In this document: in pieces, positions 5,600 through 11,892 of the stretch
Position numbering within the stretch: the first letter of the stretch is position 1
How the letters are laid out: each line of letters starts with the position of its first letter
Assembly (NCBI GenBank): GCA_900554905.1
Contig: USJB01000012.1
Location: 1 to 12,342, forward strand
Reading direction: 5' to 3'
From: an uncultured Collinsella sp.
GTDB taxonomy: Bacteria; Actinomycetota; Coriobacteriia; Coriobacteriales; Coriobacteriaceae
DNA length: 12,342 nt
The notes under the pieces: model-generated
The model's input: only the letters and a program-made list of their open reading frames with translations
Told to the model about the DNA's origin: nothing
The model's database searches: none
Made by a program: the position numbers and the translations under genes

Positions 5600-6904
5600 C
5601 TACTGGTTGTCAGCAGCCGAGAAATCCATATCGAGCGAGGAAACGGCCCAGCCGATATGGTTGTCAGAGCGCACGAATTTGACGGTGTACTCCTGCTCGC
5701 CGCCCTTGGACAGCGAAGCCTTAACCTTGGCGGTCGTCTCGGTCATGGACTGATCCATGCCCTCGACGGACACGGTGGCACCCTGCGGAATCGAGGAGAT
5801 GATCATCGACTTGGCGTCCTCGGACAGGCTCGAGGCCAGGCAAGACTCGGCCTTTGCGGTGTCACCGTCGCCGGCAGCCTGGAACAGATCGGAAACGACA
5901 GACTCCTGAGACGGGAAGCCAAAGCCGCGCGTGTAGGCAAAGCCCAGACCGCCCGCGGCGATCAAGATGAGCAGAAGCAGCACGATGAAGACTTTGAGGC
6001 CCGTGTGGCGATGACGACGACGGACCTTGGCCTGCTTACGATCCTGACGGTCCTGCTGAACCATCTCGGACTCGGACAGCGTAAAGAAGCCGGTGTCCGA
6101 GGGATCGGGCATGAACTGACCGGTCGCGCCCGTAGGATCGAGCGGATCGACGGCGGGAGCGTCCATCGCGGGCGCCGGAGCCGTGGCCATAGCCGTCTGG
6201 GCAGACAGCGCGGCAAGCGAATCGTGCACGCGGGCAAGCTCGTCGGCCTGCTCGGAGGTGAGCTGGTAGATGCCATCGGCAGTAGCGGCGTTAAAGGCGT
6301 CGAGTGCGTCGGAGGGACGGCCGGCGGCAGAAAGCGCCTGACCCATGCCGGCGTTGAGCGCACGCGTGTCGTCGCGGGGGCCGGCAAAGTCGATAGCCGT
6401 GCGGTAGGTCTCCACGGCATCCGCCGGACGGCCGAGCTTAATGAAGCAACGGCCAAGCTCGCCGAGTGCGGCGGCAGGAGCCGGATTGGCGCCGTCGATG
6501 GCAGCCTGACGGAAGGCAGTACCCGCGTTGGCATAGTCGCCCGACTGGAACAGCGCGTTACCCAGGCCCAGATAGGCCTTGAACGGCGTGGCATAAGAAG
6601 CATCCTGCGTAGCAGCAGAGAACGCCTGAGCGGCCGTCGTGTAGTCGCCCACGGCGGCGAGTGCCTTGCCGCGGTTGGTGAGCAGCGCGCCGCGCTTGCC
6701 GTAGGTGCCGTCATTGAGGGCAGCGGCGTAGGCCTCGGCGGCCTCGGCATACATGCCCAGGTGCATCAAGGCGTTGCCACGAAGGTGATCGGCCTCGCCC
6801 ATAATCTCATCGGGAGTTTTTGCCGCCCCAAGCATCTGGGCTGCAGCGGAAAAATCACCCGCGCGGTAAGCGGCGCGGCCCTGTTGGATCAGCTGGCTAT
6901 TCAA
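5600..6904 (-). CDS. TPR-repeat single-pass membrane protein of unknown function
   Basis: 434 residues. The N-terminal ~230 residues are Ala-rich tetratricopeptide-like repeats (for example ALMHLGMYAEAAEAYAAA, ALAAVGDYTTAAQAFSAA, ALFQSGDYANAGTAFRQA, KLGRPADAVETYRTA), which would form a cytoplasmic protein-binding solenoid. A Pro/Asp-rich linker (about 240-275) and a strongly basic patch (RKQAKVRRRHRH, about 289-300) precede one membrane helix (about 304-324), fixing the TPRs inside. The outer part (about 330-434) has an N-terminal helix pattern like small lumazine-binding/DUF4878-type domains (ESVVSDLFQAAGDGDTAKAESCL); this resemblance is from memory and tentative. The start is TTG at 6904, after AAGGGGA that overlaps the cyclophilin stop (11-base gap), so it is co-transcribed with the isomerase gene. 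The function is unknown. Its place before mreB hints at envelope work but does not prove it. Confidence 0.85.
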   Translation of the reverse strand: MNSQLIQQGRAAYRAGDFSAAAQMLGAAKTPDEIMGEADHLRGNALMHLGMYAEAAEAYAAALNDGTYGKRGALLTNRGKALAAVGDYTTAAQAFSAATQDASYATPFKAYLGLGNALFQSGDYANAGTAFRQAAIDGANPAPAAALGELGRCFIKLGRPADAVETYRTAIDFAGPRDDTRALNAGMGQALSAAGRPSDALDAFNAATADGIYQLTSEQADELARVHDSLAALSAQTAMATAPAPAMDAPAVDPLDPTGATGQFMPDPSDTGFFTLSESEMVQQDRQDRKQAKVRRRHRHTGLKVFIVLLLLILIAAGGLGFAYTRGFGFPSQESVVSDLFQAAGDGDTAKAESCLASSLSEDAKSMIISSIPQGATVSVEGMDQSMTETTAKVKASLSKGGEQEYTVKFVRSDNHIGWAVSSLDMDFSAADNQ

Positions 6905-6915
6905 GGAAGTCCCCT

Positions 6916-7458
6916 TTACTCGTGAACGATCTCGACATGGACGATCTCGTCGCCGGCACGCAGCTGCGAAATCACATCGAGACCCTCGACCGTGGTACCA
7001 AAGACGGTGTAACCGGAATCGAGGTTATGCTGGGCACCCAAGCAGAAGTAGAACTGCGAACCCGCGGAATCGGGGTCCATGGAGCGTGCCATGGCAAGGG
7101 CACCATCGACATGGCTGTTGCGCGGATTGGTGGCAAACTCGCCCTTGATGCAGTAGCCGGGGCCACCGGTACCGGGCATGCCGTCGGGGCCCTCAAGACC
7201 GGCAGCGACGTCGGCGCCGGACATATCGCGGGTATTGGGGTCGCCGCCCTGAATGACAAAGCCGGGCACATAGCGATGGAATTTAAGGCCATCATAGAAA
7301 CCCATCGTGGAAAGCTCGCAGAAGTTCGCGACATGAATGGGAGCGCCCTCACCGTCAAACTTGACCTTGATGGTACCCTTCGACGTCTCGATAACGGCGC
7401 ACTCGTCGCCGGCAAGCTGATACTCGGGCGTGTAGAGCTCTTTCTTAAAACCAAACAT
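6916..7458 (-). CDS. Cyclophilin-type peptidyl-prolyl cis-trans isomerase
   Basis: 180-residue single-domain cyclophilin catalysing proline cis-trans isomerisation during protein folding. There is no signal peptide, so it should be cytoplasmic. Conserved elements are FYDGLKFHRYVPGFVIQGGD (54-73; catalytic Arg62, Phe67 and Gln70 equivalents of human CypA Arg55, Phe60, Gln63), the MAR segment (123-125), SAGSQFYF (131-138) and YTVFG (150-154). The His126 position of CypA appears to be Tyr150 here, which is common in bacterial members. A central insert with GPDGMPGTGGPGYCIKGE (90-107) is typical of Gram-positive PpiB-like proteins. The start is ATG at 7458, after AGGAAGGA five bases upstream. A good sigma70-type promoter lies just upstream, and the TPR gene follows 11 bases after the stop, giving a two-gene unit at least. 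Confidence 0.95.
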   Translation of the reverse strand: MFGFKKELYTPEYQLAGDECAVIETSKGTIKVKFDGEGAPIHVANFCELSTMGFYDGLKFHRYVPGFVIQGGDPNTRDMSGADVAAGLEGPDGMPGTGGPGYCIKGEFATNPRNSHVDGALAMARSMDPDSAGSQFYFCLGAQHNLDSGYTVFGTTVEGLDVISQLRAGDEIVHVEIVHE

Positions 7459-7497
7459 GTGGTTCCTTCCTCGTGCGTTTAAAGCATATTTGTACGA

Positions 7498-7527
7498 ATT
7501 GTAGCAATAAGCATGCGCTTACATCAA
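7498..7527 (-). promoter_or_regulatory. Sigma70-type promoter of the cyclophilin-TPR unit
   Basis: On the minus strand, -35 TTGATG (7522-7527), an 18-base spacer, and -10 TACAAT (7498-7503; five of six consensus bases). The predicted start point near 7491 would leave a leader of about 30 bases with the AGGAAGGA ribosome-binding site. The spacer itself is a near-palindrome, TAAGC-GCAT-GCTTA (7508-7521), which could be bound by a repressor or MerR-like regulator. Regulation is inference. Confidence 0.6.
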
Positions 7528-7565
7528 TTGCGCACGTAGGTTATGCCGACTATGGCGAACTAATT

Positions 7566-8708
7566 TTAGGAACGCTGCTGCGGCTTCCAGGAGCCCACGT
7601 TGGCGTCGTACTGATTCAGCGCGCTGTTGCCGCCCTGTGCGATGGGCGCCAGGATCTCGCTTTGGTGGGAACTCATCGACTCGCCATCGGGAATGGCCAG
7701 CGAGATATCCCAGCTCTGGCAGATCACGTCGACACGCTCGTACATCCACTCGGCAAGCTGCTTTAAGTGGGCGATGTCATCCGCATAGACCGTATCGTCC
7801 TGATACTTAAGGTTGTTGAGCTCATCTTGCGTCTTTTTGATCTGGTCGCGCAGGGCGTAGGCACTCTGCGACAGCTCCTGGCGGGTGGACAGCGGCGTTC
7901 GGAGATAGCCGTTGTTAAAGGAATCGATGACCTCGCCGATCTGGTCCTCATCACCGTAGGACACGATGGTCTGATACAGACCGTCGAGTCTGGTATAGAG
8001 CTGATCATCGGTGAGCACGGTTTCTTCCTGGACCACCTCGGCAGAATCGTCCTGCTTGGTATCGTCCTCAGTCGCCTCGCCCTTTTGGCGCGTGGGGAAG
8101 GTCGTCTGCGCAGCCTGGCCAAACTGGTCGTAGAAGGCAGGCATGACACCCATGGGATCGGCCGTCACGAACCAATACGCACCACCGCACACGACGGCAA
8201 GGACCGCGATGACGATGAGCGGCTTGGGGATATGACGCTTGTGCTTGTGATAGGCGTCCTCGTCGGGATGCACCTTGCGCTTGGGTTTTTGAGCATCGTC
8301 ATGCAGGGAAACGGGCGTGGGAATATCGACCTTGGGGATACCGAAATCCTTATCGAAAGCAGGCAGCACGCAGGTCTCGTTAGGATCAGCGGCATCCGAA
8401 AGCACCGCAGCGGCAGAGGCCGGCGCATGCGGCACCTCGGTATCGATCTGCTCTTGCGTTAGGCGCGGAAAGCTCGCCGTGCGGCCCGCTGCCAGGTCGG
8501 ATGCGGCCGCGTCCTCGGAGAGGATACCCGGAGCGGGGCGTCCGCATTTGGGGCACGTACGATCATGCGGAGAAAGACGGGCACCGCAGCCCTCACAGAA
8601 CACGAACTCGGTGTGCTCGGGACCATCGCCCGGACCCACATAGGCGTTGCAGTAGGGGCAGAACGAGGCGCCGTCCTCGATAGTCTTAAGGCAGTGCGGA
8701 CAGATCAC
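7566..8708 (-). CDS. Double zinc-ribbon single-pass membrane protein, function unknown
   Basis: 380 residues with the start chosen here. Two zinc-ribbon modules open the protein: Cys3/Cys6 with Cys17/Cys20 (CPHC, CPYC), and Cys38/Cys41 with Cys52/Cys55 (CEGC, CPKC). An acidic/Pro-rich linker with a basic KHKRH patch leads to one membrane helix (about 163-181). The outer part (about 182-380) has an acidic segment and then a largely helical region (about 230-330) without a recognised family. Ribbons should be inside and the large domain outside. The open frame reaches back to a TTG at 8738 with no ribosome-binding site, whereas GTG at 8708 has AAAGAGG five bases upstream and begins MICPHC, typical for this kind of protein. 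The next gene downstream is the cyclophilin unit, 107 bases away with its own promoter. Such proteins often sense or scaffold; no specific role can be stated. Confidence 0.85.
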   Translation of the reverse strand: MICPHCLKTIEDGASFCPYCNAYVGPGDGPEHTEFVFCEGCGARLSPHDRTCPKCGRPAPGILSEDAAASDLAAGRTASFPRLTQEQIDTEVPHAPASAAAVLSDAADPNETCVLPAFDKDFGIPKVDIPTPVSLHDDAQKPKRKVHPDEDAYHKHKRHIPKPLIVIAVLAVVCGGAYWFVTADPMGVMPAFYDQFGQAAQTTFPTRQKGEATEDDTKQDDSAEVVQEETVLTDDQLYTRLDGLYQTIVSYGDEDQIGEVIDSFNNGYLRTPLSTRQELSQSAYALRDQIKKTQDELNNLKYQDDTVYADDIAHLKQLAEWMYERVDVICQSWDISLAIPDGESMSSHQSEILAPIAQGGNSALNQYDANVGSWKPQQRS

Positions 8709-8811
8709 GGCATCCTCTTTTCGAAGCAATTCAAACAATCGAGGTTAGAGCATAACATCGCCACGGCCCCACAGGAACAAGGCACCAATTCAACATCGCC
8801 AGGGCGCGTAG
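8709..8811. other. Short intergenic gap with a 10-bp direct repeat
   Basis: About 100 bases between the ATPase stop and the zinc-ribbon start. AACATCGCCA occurs at 8754-8763 and 8792-8801, 38 bases apart. No convincing intrinsic terminator follows the ATPase, and only weak promoter-like hexamers are seen (on the minus strand TTGTTC, then about 17 bases to TGTTAT). The zinc-ribbon gene may be transcribed by readthrough. Confidence 0.35.
8714..8720 (-). promoter_or_regulatory. Ribosome-binding site fixing the GTG start of the zinc-ribbon gene
   Basis: AAAGAGG on the minus strand, five bases before GTG 8708-8706. The longer frame's TTG start at 8738 has only CTAACCTCGAT in front of it, with no Shine-Dalgarno match. 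The shorter start also places the first CxxC at residue 3, as is usual in zinc-ribbon membrane proteins. Confidence 0.65.
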
Positions 8812-11535
8812 CTACTTCTTCTTTTTGCTTGGCATCGAAACTTTGATGCCTTGGGCGGACTTGGTCACACGAGAGCGCTTAGCTCCGGTACTCTTCTTTT
8901 TCTTGGGCTGGGCCTGGGCCACGCCCTCGAGTGCGCGGGCCTCGGCCTCGCGAGCGGTGCGATCTTCGCGGCGCTGCGCCATGTCGGCGGCGACGCGCTT
9001 GGCAAAACGTTCGGCCGTCGAGCCCGTCGAGCTCACCTTGCCGCCACCGCGACCCAGGCGGACGCGCACACCGCGGCCAAAACCAGTTGCGGCATGACGA
9101 CGACGCGGCTTGAGCGAATCCATCATCGTGGCGAGCTTAAAGAACACCGAGCAGGTAAAGACCACGATAACAGCCAAGATAACCATCTGGCCCATCGACA
9201 GGTTGGCAATAGACAGCAGCTCCGGGAATCCGATAACGCCCACCAGGATGCCGGCGACTACAAACACAAAGAGCACCACACGTAAGGGCGTGAGAGGCTG
9301 CGAGATGCGCCAGATTAGGCTGACGCTCGCCGCGCACGACGTAAGCAGGCACATCGTAGACAGCGTGAGCTGGCTAAAGCCAAACACGCGCGCCACAAAG
9401 ATATCGAGCGCCGCAGCCATAATGACCGCAATCGACGCCGGCAGTGCACGCTTGAGTACGTTGCTCAAAAACGCACCCTTCACACGAGCATTGTTGGGCT
9501 CCAGGCCCAACACAAAGCCCGGCGCGCCGATGCAGAAGAAGTTAATGAGCGTCATCTGGATGGGCTCGAAGGGGTACGGCGGCAGCGCGATACACAGCGC
9601 CGCCAGGCCCATCGAGAACAGCGTCTTGGTCAGGAACAGCGACGCCGAACGCTGCAGGTTGTTGATGGAGCGACGGCCCTCGGCCACCACGGCGGGCATC
9701 GAGGCAAAATCGTTGTCGACGAGTACGATCTCGGCCACGTTGCGCGCGGCATCGGAGCCGGCCGCCATGGCGACGGAGCAGTCGGCCTCCTTGAGCGCCA
9801 GCACGTCGTTGACGCCGTCGCCCGTCATGGCCACGGTGTGCTCGCGGCGCTTGAGCGCCTGCACGAGCTCGCGCTTCTGCTGCGGGGTCACACGACCAAA
9901 GACATGGTAGCGGTCCACTGCGGCATCGAGCTTGGCCGGCGTATCGAGCGTCGTGGCGTCCACATAAGCGTCCGCCCCCGGCACGCCCACCACGCGCGCG
10001 ATCGACGACACCGTACGCGGGTCGTCGCCACTGATCACGTTGAGGGTCACGCCCTGCTCGTTAAAGTAGCCGATGGTCTCGGCCGCCGAGGTACGAATCT
10101 CGTCGCGGATGGTCACAAATCCCACGGGCTCGGCCTCGCCCACCATATCCCCATCGGGCGTAAAGCCGTCCACGCGCGCCACCACGAGCACGCGGCAGGT
10201 ATCGGCAAGCTCGGCCACCCGGTTCTCGACCTGGGCAAACGCACGATCAGAGAGCACAAATTGCGCGGCGCCCATTACGTAGGAGCCCTGCGCAAAAGAA
10301 GCGCCGCTCCATTTTTTAGACGACGAGAATGGAATGACCGACAGCGGCTCGGACACCTCGACCGGGCGATCGGCGTAATAGTTGAGCAGCGCCTGGCAGG
10401 TCTCGTTGGCATCGGCCGAAGTCGCACGCGCGACGTTAGCCAGCGCAAAATCGAGCACCGTGGTATCGACGGGAACGGCCGCCTCGTCCGAGCCGGCGCC
10501 TAGGCTCACGCCCTCAACCGGCAGCGGATACGTGCCCTCGACCTCCATGCGGCCCGACGTGATGGTGCCCGTCTTGTCCAGGCACAGCACGTCGACGCGA
10601 GCGAGCGTCTCGATGCAGTAGAGCTGCTGCGCCAGCACCTTGCGGCGGGCCAGGCGCACCGTGGCGATGGCGAGCACCGACGAGGTCAGCAGCACCAGGC
10701 CTTGCGGGATCATGCCCAGCAGGGCGCCCACCGTGGACAGTAGCGCCGACGAAGGCACATGACCAGCCAACAGCTCGGAGAAGCACCACGAAAGCGCGCT
10801 ATCGCCCGGGGTTCCCGCGGCATCCCACAGCTCGCTCACACTCGAGGCAAACAACGCCAAACCGAGCGGGATCATGATGATGCTCGCAAAGCGCACGATG
10901 GCGTTAAGCGCGTTCATGATCTCGGAATTGACCTTTTTGACGTACTTGGCCTCGTTATTAATTTTGGCCACGTAGTTGTCGGCGCCGACATGAATCACGC
11001 GGGCGCGCAGCAGGCCCGAGTCGATAAAGCTACCGCTCATGAGCTCGGAACCGGGCTGTTTCTTAATAAGGTCGCTCTCGCCCGTCAGCAGGCTCTCGTT
11101 CACGAGCGCCTCGCCCGAAACCACCACGGCGTCAGCGGGAATCTGGTCGCCGCGCCCCAGGCGGATGATGTCGTCGAGCACGATCTGGTCCAGGTCGAGC
11201 TCCACCTCGGCGCCGTCGCGCACCGCGATGGCCTTCTTGGAGGTCAGCAGCGTGAGCTTATCGACCATCTTCTTGGAACGCATGGACTGAATGACGCCAA
11301 TAGCGGTGTTCAAGAACACCACGAACAGGAACGTCAGATTCTTAAACGAACCGGTCAAAATGACCAGGAACGCCAAGATCACGTTGATCAAATTGAACAG
11401 CGTGCAGAGGTTCTCGATGATGAGCTCTTTGACCGACTTGGTCTTGAGCTCCATGTTGCGGTTGATCTTACCGGCGGCGATGCGCTCCTCGACCTCGGCG
11501 GTTGAGAGTCCGCGCTCGATATCCGTTGCTGCCAT
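8812..11535 (-). CDS. Cation-translocating P-type ATPase (CtpE/Exp7-like) with basic C-terminal tail
   Basis: Inner-membrane ATP-driven cation pump, 907 residues from the start used here. Core motifs are all present: actuator loop LLTGES (149-154), phosphorylation site DKTGT (Asp320), nucleotide-binding KWSG (408-411), hinge TGDGVND (571-577). About ten membrane segments fit a P2/CtpE-like plan, four before and six after the catalytic domains. The M4 ion-site motif is GMIPQGL, with Gln278 where the Ca2+-ATPase pattern has Glu (PEGL). The sequence VLLTS and the IETLARVDVLCLDKTG stretch resemble mycobacterial CtpE and pneumococcal Exp7; the ion is not certain, with Ca2+ one candidate. After the last helix (about 802) an extra ~105-residue tail, very rich in Lys/Arg and ending in KKKK, is unusual. 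The start is ambiguous: ATG 11535 (MAATDIERG, weak GGGA upstream) is preferred, while GTG 11550 or ATG 11547 would add 5 or 4 residues and have no ribosome-binding site. A tRNA gene and terminator lie upstream. Confidence 0.93.
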   Translation of the reverse strand: MAATDIERGLSTAEVEERIAAGKINRNMELKTKSVKELIIENLCTLFNLINVILAFLVILTGSFKNLTFLFVVFLNTAIGVIQSMRSKKMVDKLTLLTSKKAIAVRDGAEVELDLDQIVLDDIIRLGRGDQIPADAVVVSGEALVNESLLTGESDLIKKQPGSELMSGSFIDSGLLRARVIHVGADNYVAKINNEAKYVKKVNSEIMNALNAIVRFASIIMIPLGLALFASSVSELWDAAGTPGDSALSWCFSELLAGHVPSSALLSTVGALLGMIPQGLVLLTSSVLAIATVRLARRKVLAQQLYCIETLARVDVLCLDKTGTITSGRMEVEGTYPLPVEGVSLGAGSDEAAVPVDTTVLDFALANVARATSADANETCQALLNYYADRPVEVSEPLSVIPFSSSKKWSGASFAQGSYVMGAAQFVLSDRAFAQVENRVAELADTCRVLVVARVDGFTPDGDMVGEAEPVGFVTIRDEIRTSAAETIGYFNEQGVTLNVISGDDPRTVSSIARVVGVPGADAYVDATTLDTPAKLDAAVDRYHVFGRVTPQQKRELVQALKRREHTVAMTGDGVNDVLALKEADCSVAMAAGSDAARNVAEIVLVDNDFASMPAVVAEGRRSINNLQRSASLFLTKTLFSMGLAALCIALPPYPFEPIQMTLINFFCIGAPGFVLGLEPNNARVKGAFLSNVLKRALPASIAVIMAAALDIFVARVFGFSQLTLSTMCLLTSCAASVSLIWRISQPLTPLRVVLFVFVVAGILVGVIGFPELLSIANLSMGQMVILAVIVVFTCSVFFKLATMMDSLKPRRRHAATGFGRGVRVRLGRGGGKVSSTGSTAERFAKRVAADMAQRREDRTAREAEARALEGVAQAQPKKKKSTGAKRSRVTKSAQGIKVSMPSKKKK

Positions 11536-11565
11536 ACCACGTCCCATCACGTCGCGTCGGTATAA

Positions 11566-11600
11566 GAAAAACCGCCCGGACCATGCGAGGTTCGGACGGT
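11566..11600 (-). terminator. Intrinsic terminator after tRNA-Arg
   Basis: On the minus strand an 11-bp stem, CCGTCCGAACC with GGTCCGGGCGG (two G-U pairs, six-base loop), is followed at once by TTTTTC. The arms are 11572-11582 and 11589-11599 in plus coordinates. It starts 12 bases after the encoded CCA of the tRNA and ends the short tRNA transcript before the ATPase gene, so the ATPase needs its own promoter or readthrough. Confidence 0.85.
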
Positions 11601-11611
11601 CTTACGTTCGA

Positions 11612-11688
11612 TGGTGCCCCATGTTGGATTCGAACCAACGACCTTCTGCTCCGGAGGCAGACGCTCTAATCCCCTGAGCTAATAGGGC
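11612..11688 (-). tRNA. tRNA-Arg (anticodon CCG)
   Basis: A 77-base cloverleaf on the minus strand including an encoded 3' CCA. Acceptor stem GCCCTAT/ATGGGGC (one G-U pair), D arm GCTC/GAGC, anticodon stem TCTGC/GCAGA with loop CTCCGGA giving anticodon CCG (codon CGG, Arg), five-base variable loop, and T arm GTTGG-TTCGAAT-CCAAC. The discriminator base is A. The anticodon triplet is at 11652-11654. A strong promoter lies just upstream and an intrinsic terminator just downstream, so it is a stand-alone single-gene unit. No integrase or duplicated 3' end was seen next to it. Confidence 0.96.
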
Positions 11689-11699
11689 CAACGTTTGGC

Positions 11700-11729
11700 A
11701 TTATACCCAAGTGCACCACGGGCTATCAA
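11700..11729 (-). promoter_or_regulatory. Strong promoter of tRNA-Arg with A/T-rich upstream element
   Basis: On the minus strand, -35 TTGATA (11724-11729; five of six consensus), an 18-base spacer and a perfect -10 TATAAT (11700-11705). The predicted start near 11693 leaves only about five bases before the mature tRNA. The 15 or so bases just upstream of the -35 (about 11730-11747) are nearly all A/T, as in UP elements of stable-RNA promoters. A small inverted repeat GCCAA-CGT-TTGGC (11687-11699) overlaps the start point. Confidence 0.8.
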
Positions 11730-11808
11730 AATAAAAGAAAAAGCTTTGCAATTACGTGGGAGACGCGGTGCAACGGCCCACTTTAGAAGGCAAAAGCGAG
11801 TCAGATAG

Positions 11809-11814
11809 TATAAA
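11809..11814 (+). promoter_or_regulatory. Candidate -10 element for aroF
   Basis: TATAAA on the plus strand, 79 bases before the aroF start. No good -35 lies 16-18 bases upstream (GAAGGC at 11786-11791), so the promoter is weak or activator-dependent. The predicted start point, about 11820, is followed directly by the terminator-like hairpin at 11835-11859, making that hairpin part of the aroF leader. Confidence 0.35.
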
Positions 11815-11819
11815 CTCTC

Positions 11820-11882
11820 ATGCACCATATATACACGGCTCGCGATGCGGGCCGTTTTTGCAAGGATTATCCATCGAGGTGA
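11820..11882 (+). CDS. Possible leader peptide ORF upstream of aroF
   Basis: A 20-codon frame (Met-His-His-Ile-Tyr ... Asp-Tyr-Pro-Ser-Arg) runs from ATG 11820 to TGA 11880-11882, ending ten bases before aroF. It contains two Tyr codons and one Phe codon, and the terminator hairpin lies inside it. There is no ribosome-binding site, but its ATG falls at the start point predicted from the TATAAA element, so leaderless translation, common in actinobacteria, is conceivable. Aromatic codons are not clustered as in classical attenuator peptides. The ORF could easily be chance. Confidence 0.2.
   Translation: MHHIYTARDAGRFCKDYPSR
11835..11859 (+). terminator. Intrinsic terminator hairpin in the aroF leader (candidate attenuator)
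   Basis: ACGGCTCGC (11835-11843) pairs with GCGGGCCGT (11847-11855) as a 9-bp, GC-rich stem with one T-G pair and a three-base loop, followed by TTTTT (11855-11859) on the plus strand. No plus-strand gene lies upstream in this window that would need terminating; all upstream genes run the other way. The hairpin therefore sits between the probable aroF promoter and the aroF start, as in attenuation control. On the minus strand it has no T-tract. Confidence 0.7.
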
Positions 11883-11892
11883 GAGGCACACC

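Noticed and set aside
5564..6925. Plus-strand open frame of about 450 codons opposite the TPR gene
   Set aside because: It mirrors the minus-strand TPR gene almost exactly, its translation is Gly/Arg-rich with no recognisable domain, and it has no ribosome-binding site. It is a shadow of GC-rich codons.
8709..8738. Ten extra N-terminal residues on the zinc-ribbon protein from a TTG at 8738
   Set aside because: No ribosome-binding site there, whereas GTG 8708 has AAAGAGG at five bases and gives the usual MICPHC beginning.
11600..11760. Possible integration site next to tRNA-Arg
   Set aside because: No integrase, no repeated tRNA 3' end and no change in gene style on either side.
11750..11785. 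T-box-like element upstream of aroF (GTGGG...GCGGTG...CCCAC)
   Set aside because: It resembles only fragments of the conserved T-box sequence, with no specifier stem visible, and lies upstream of the likely transcription start.
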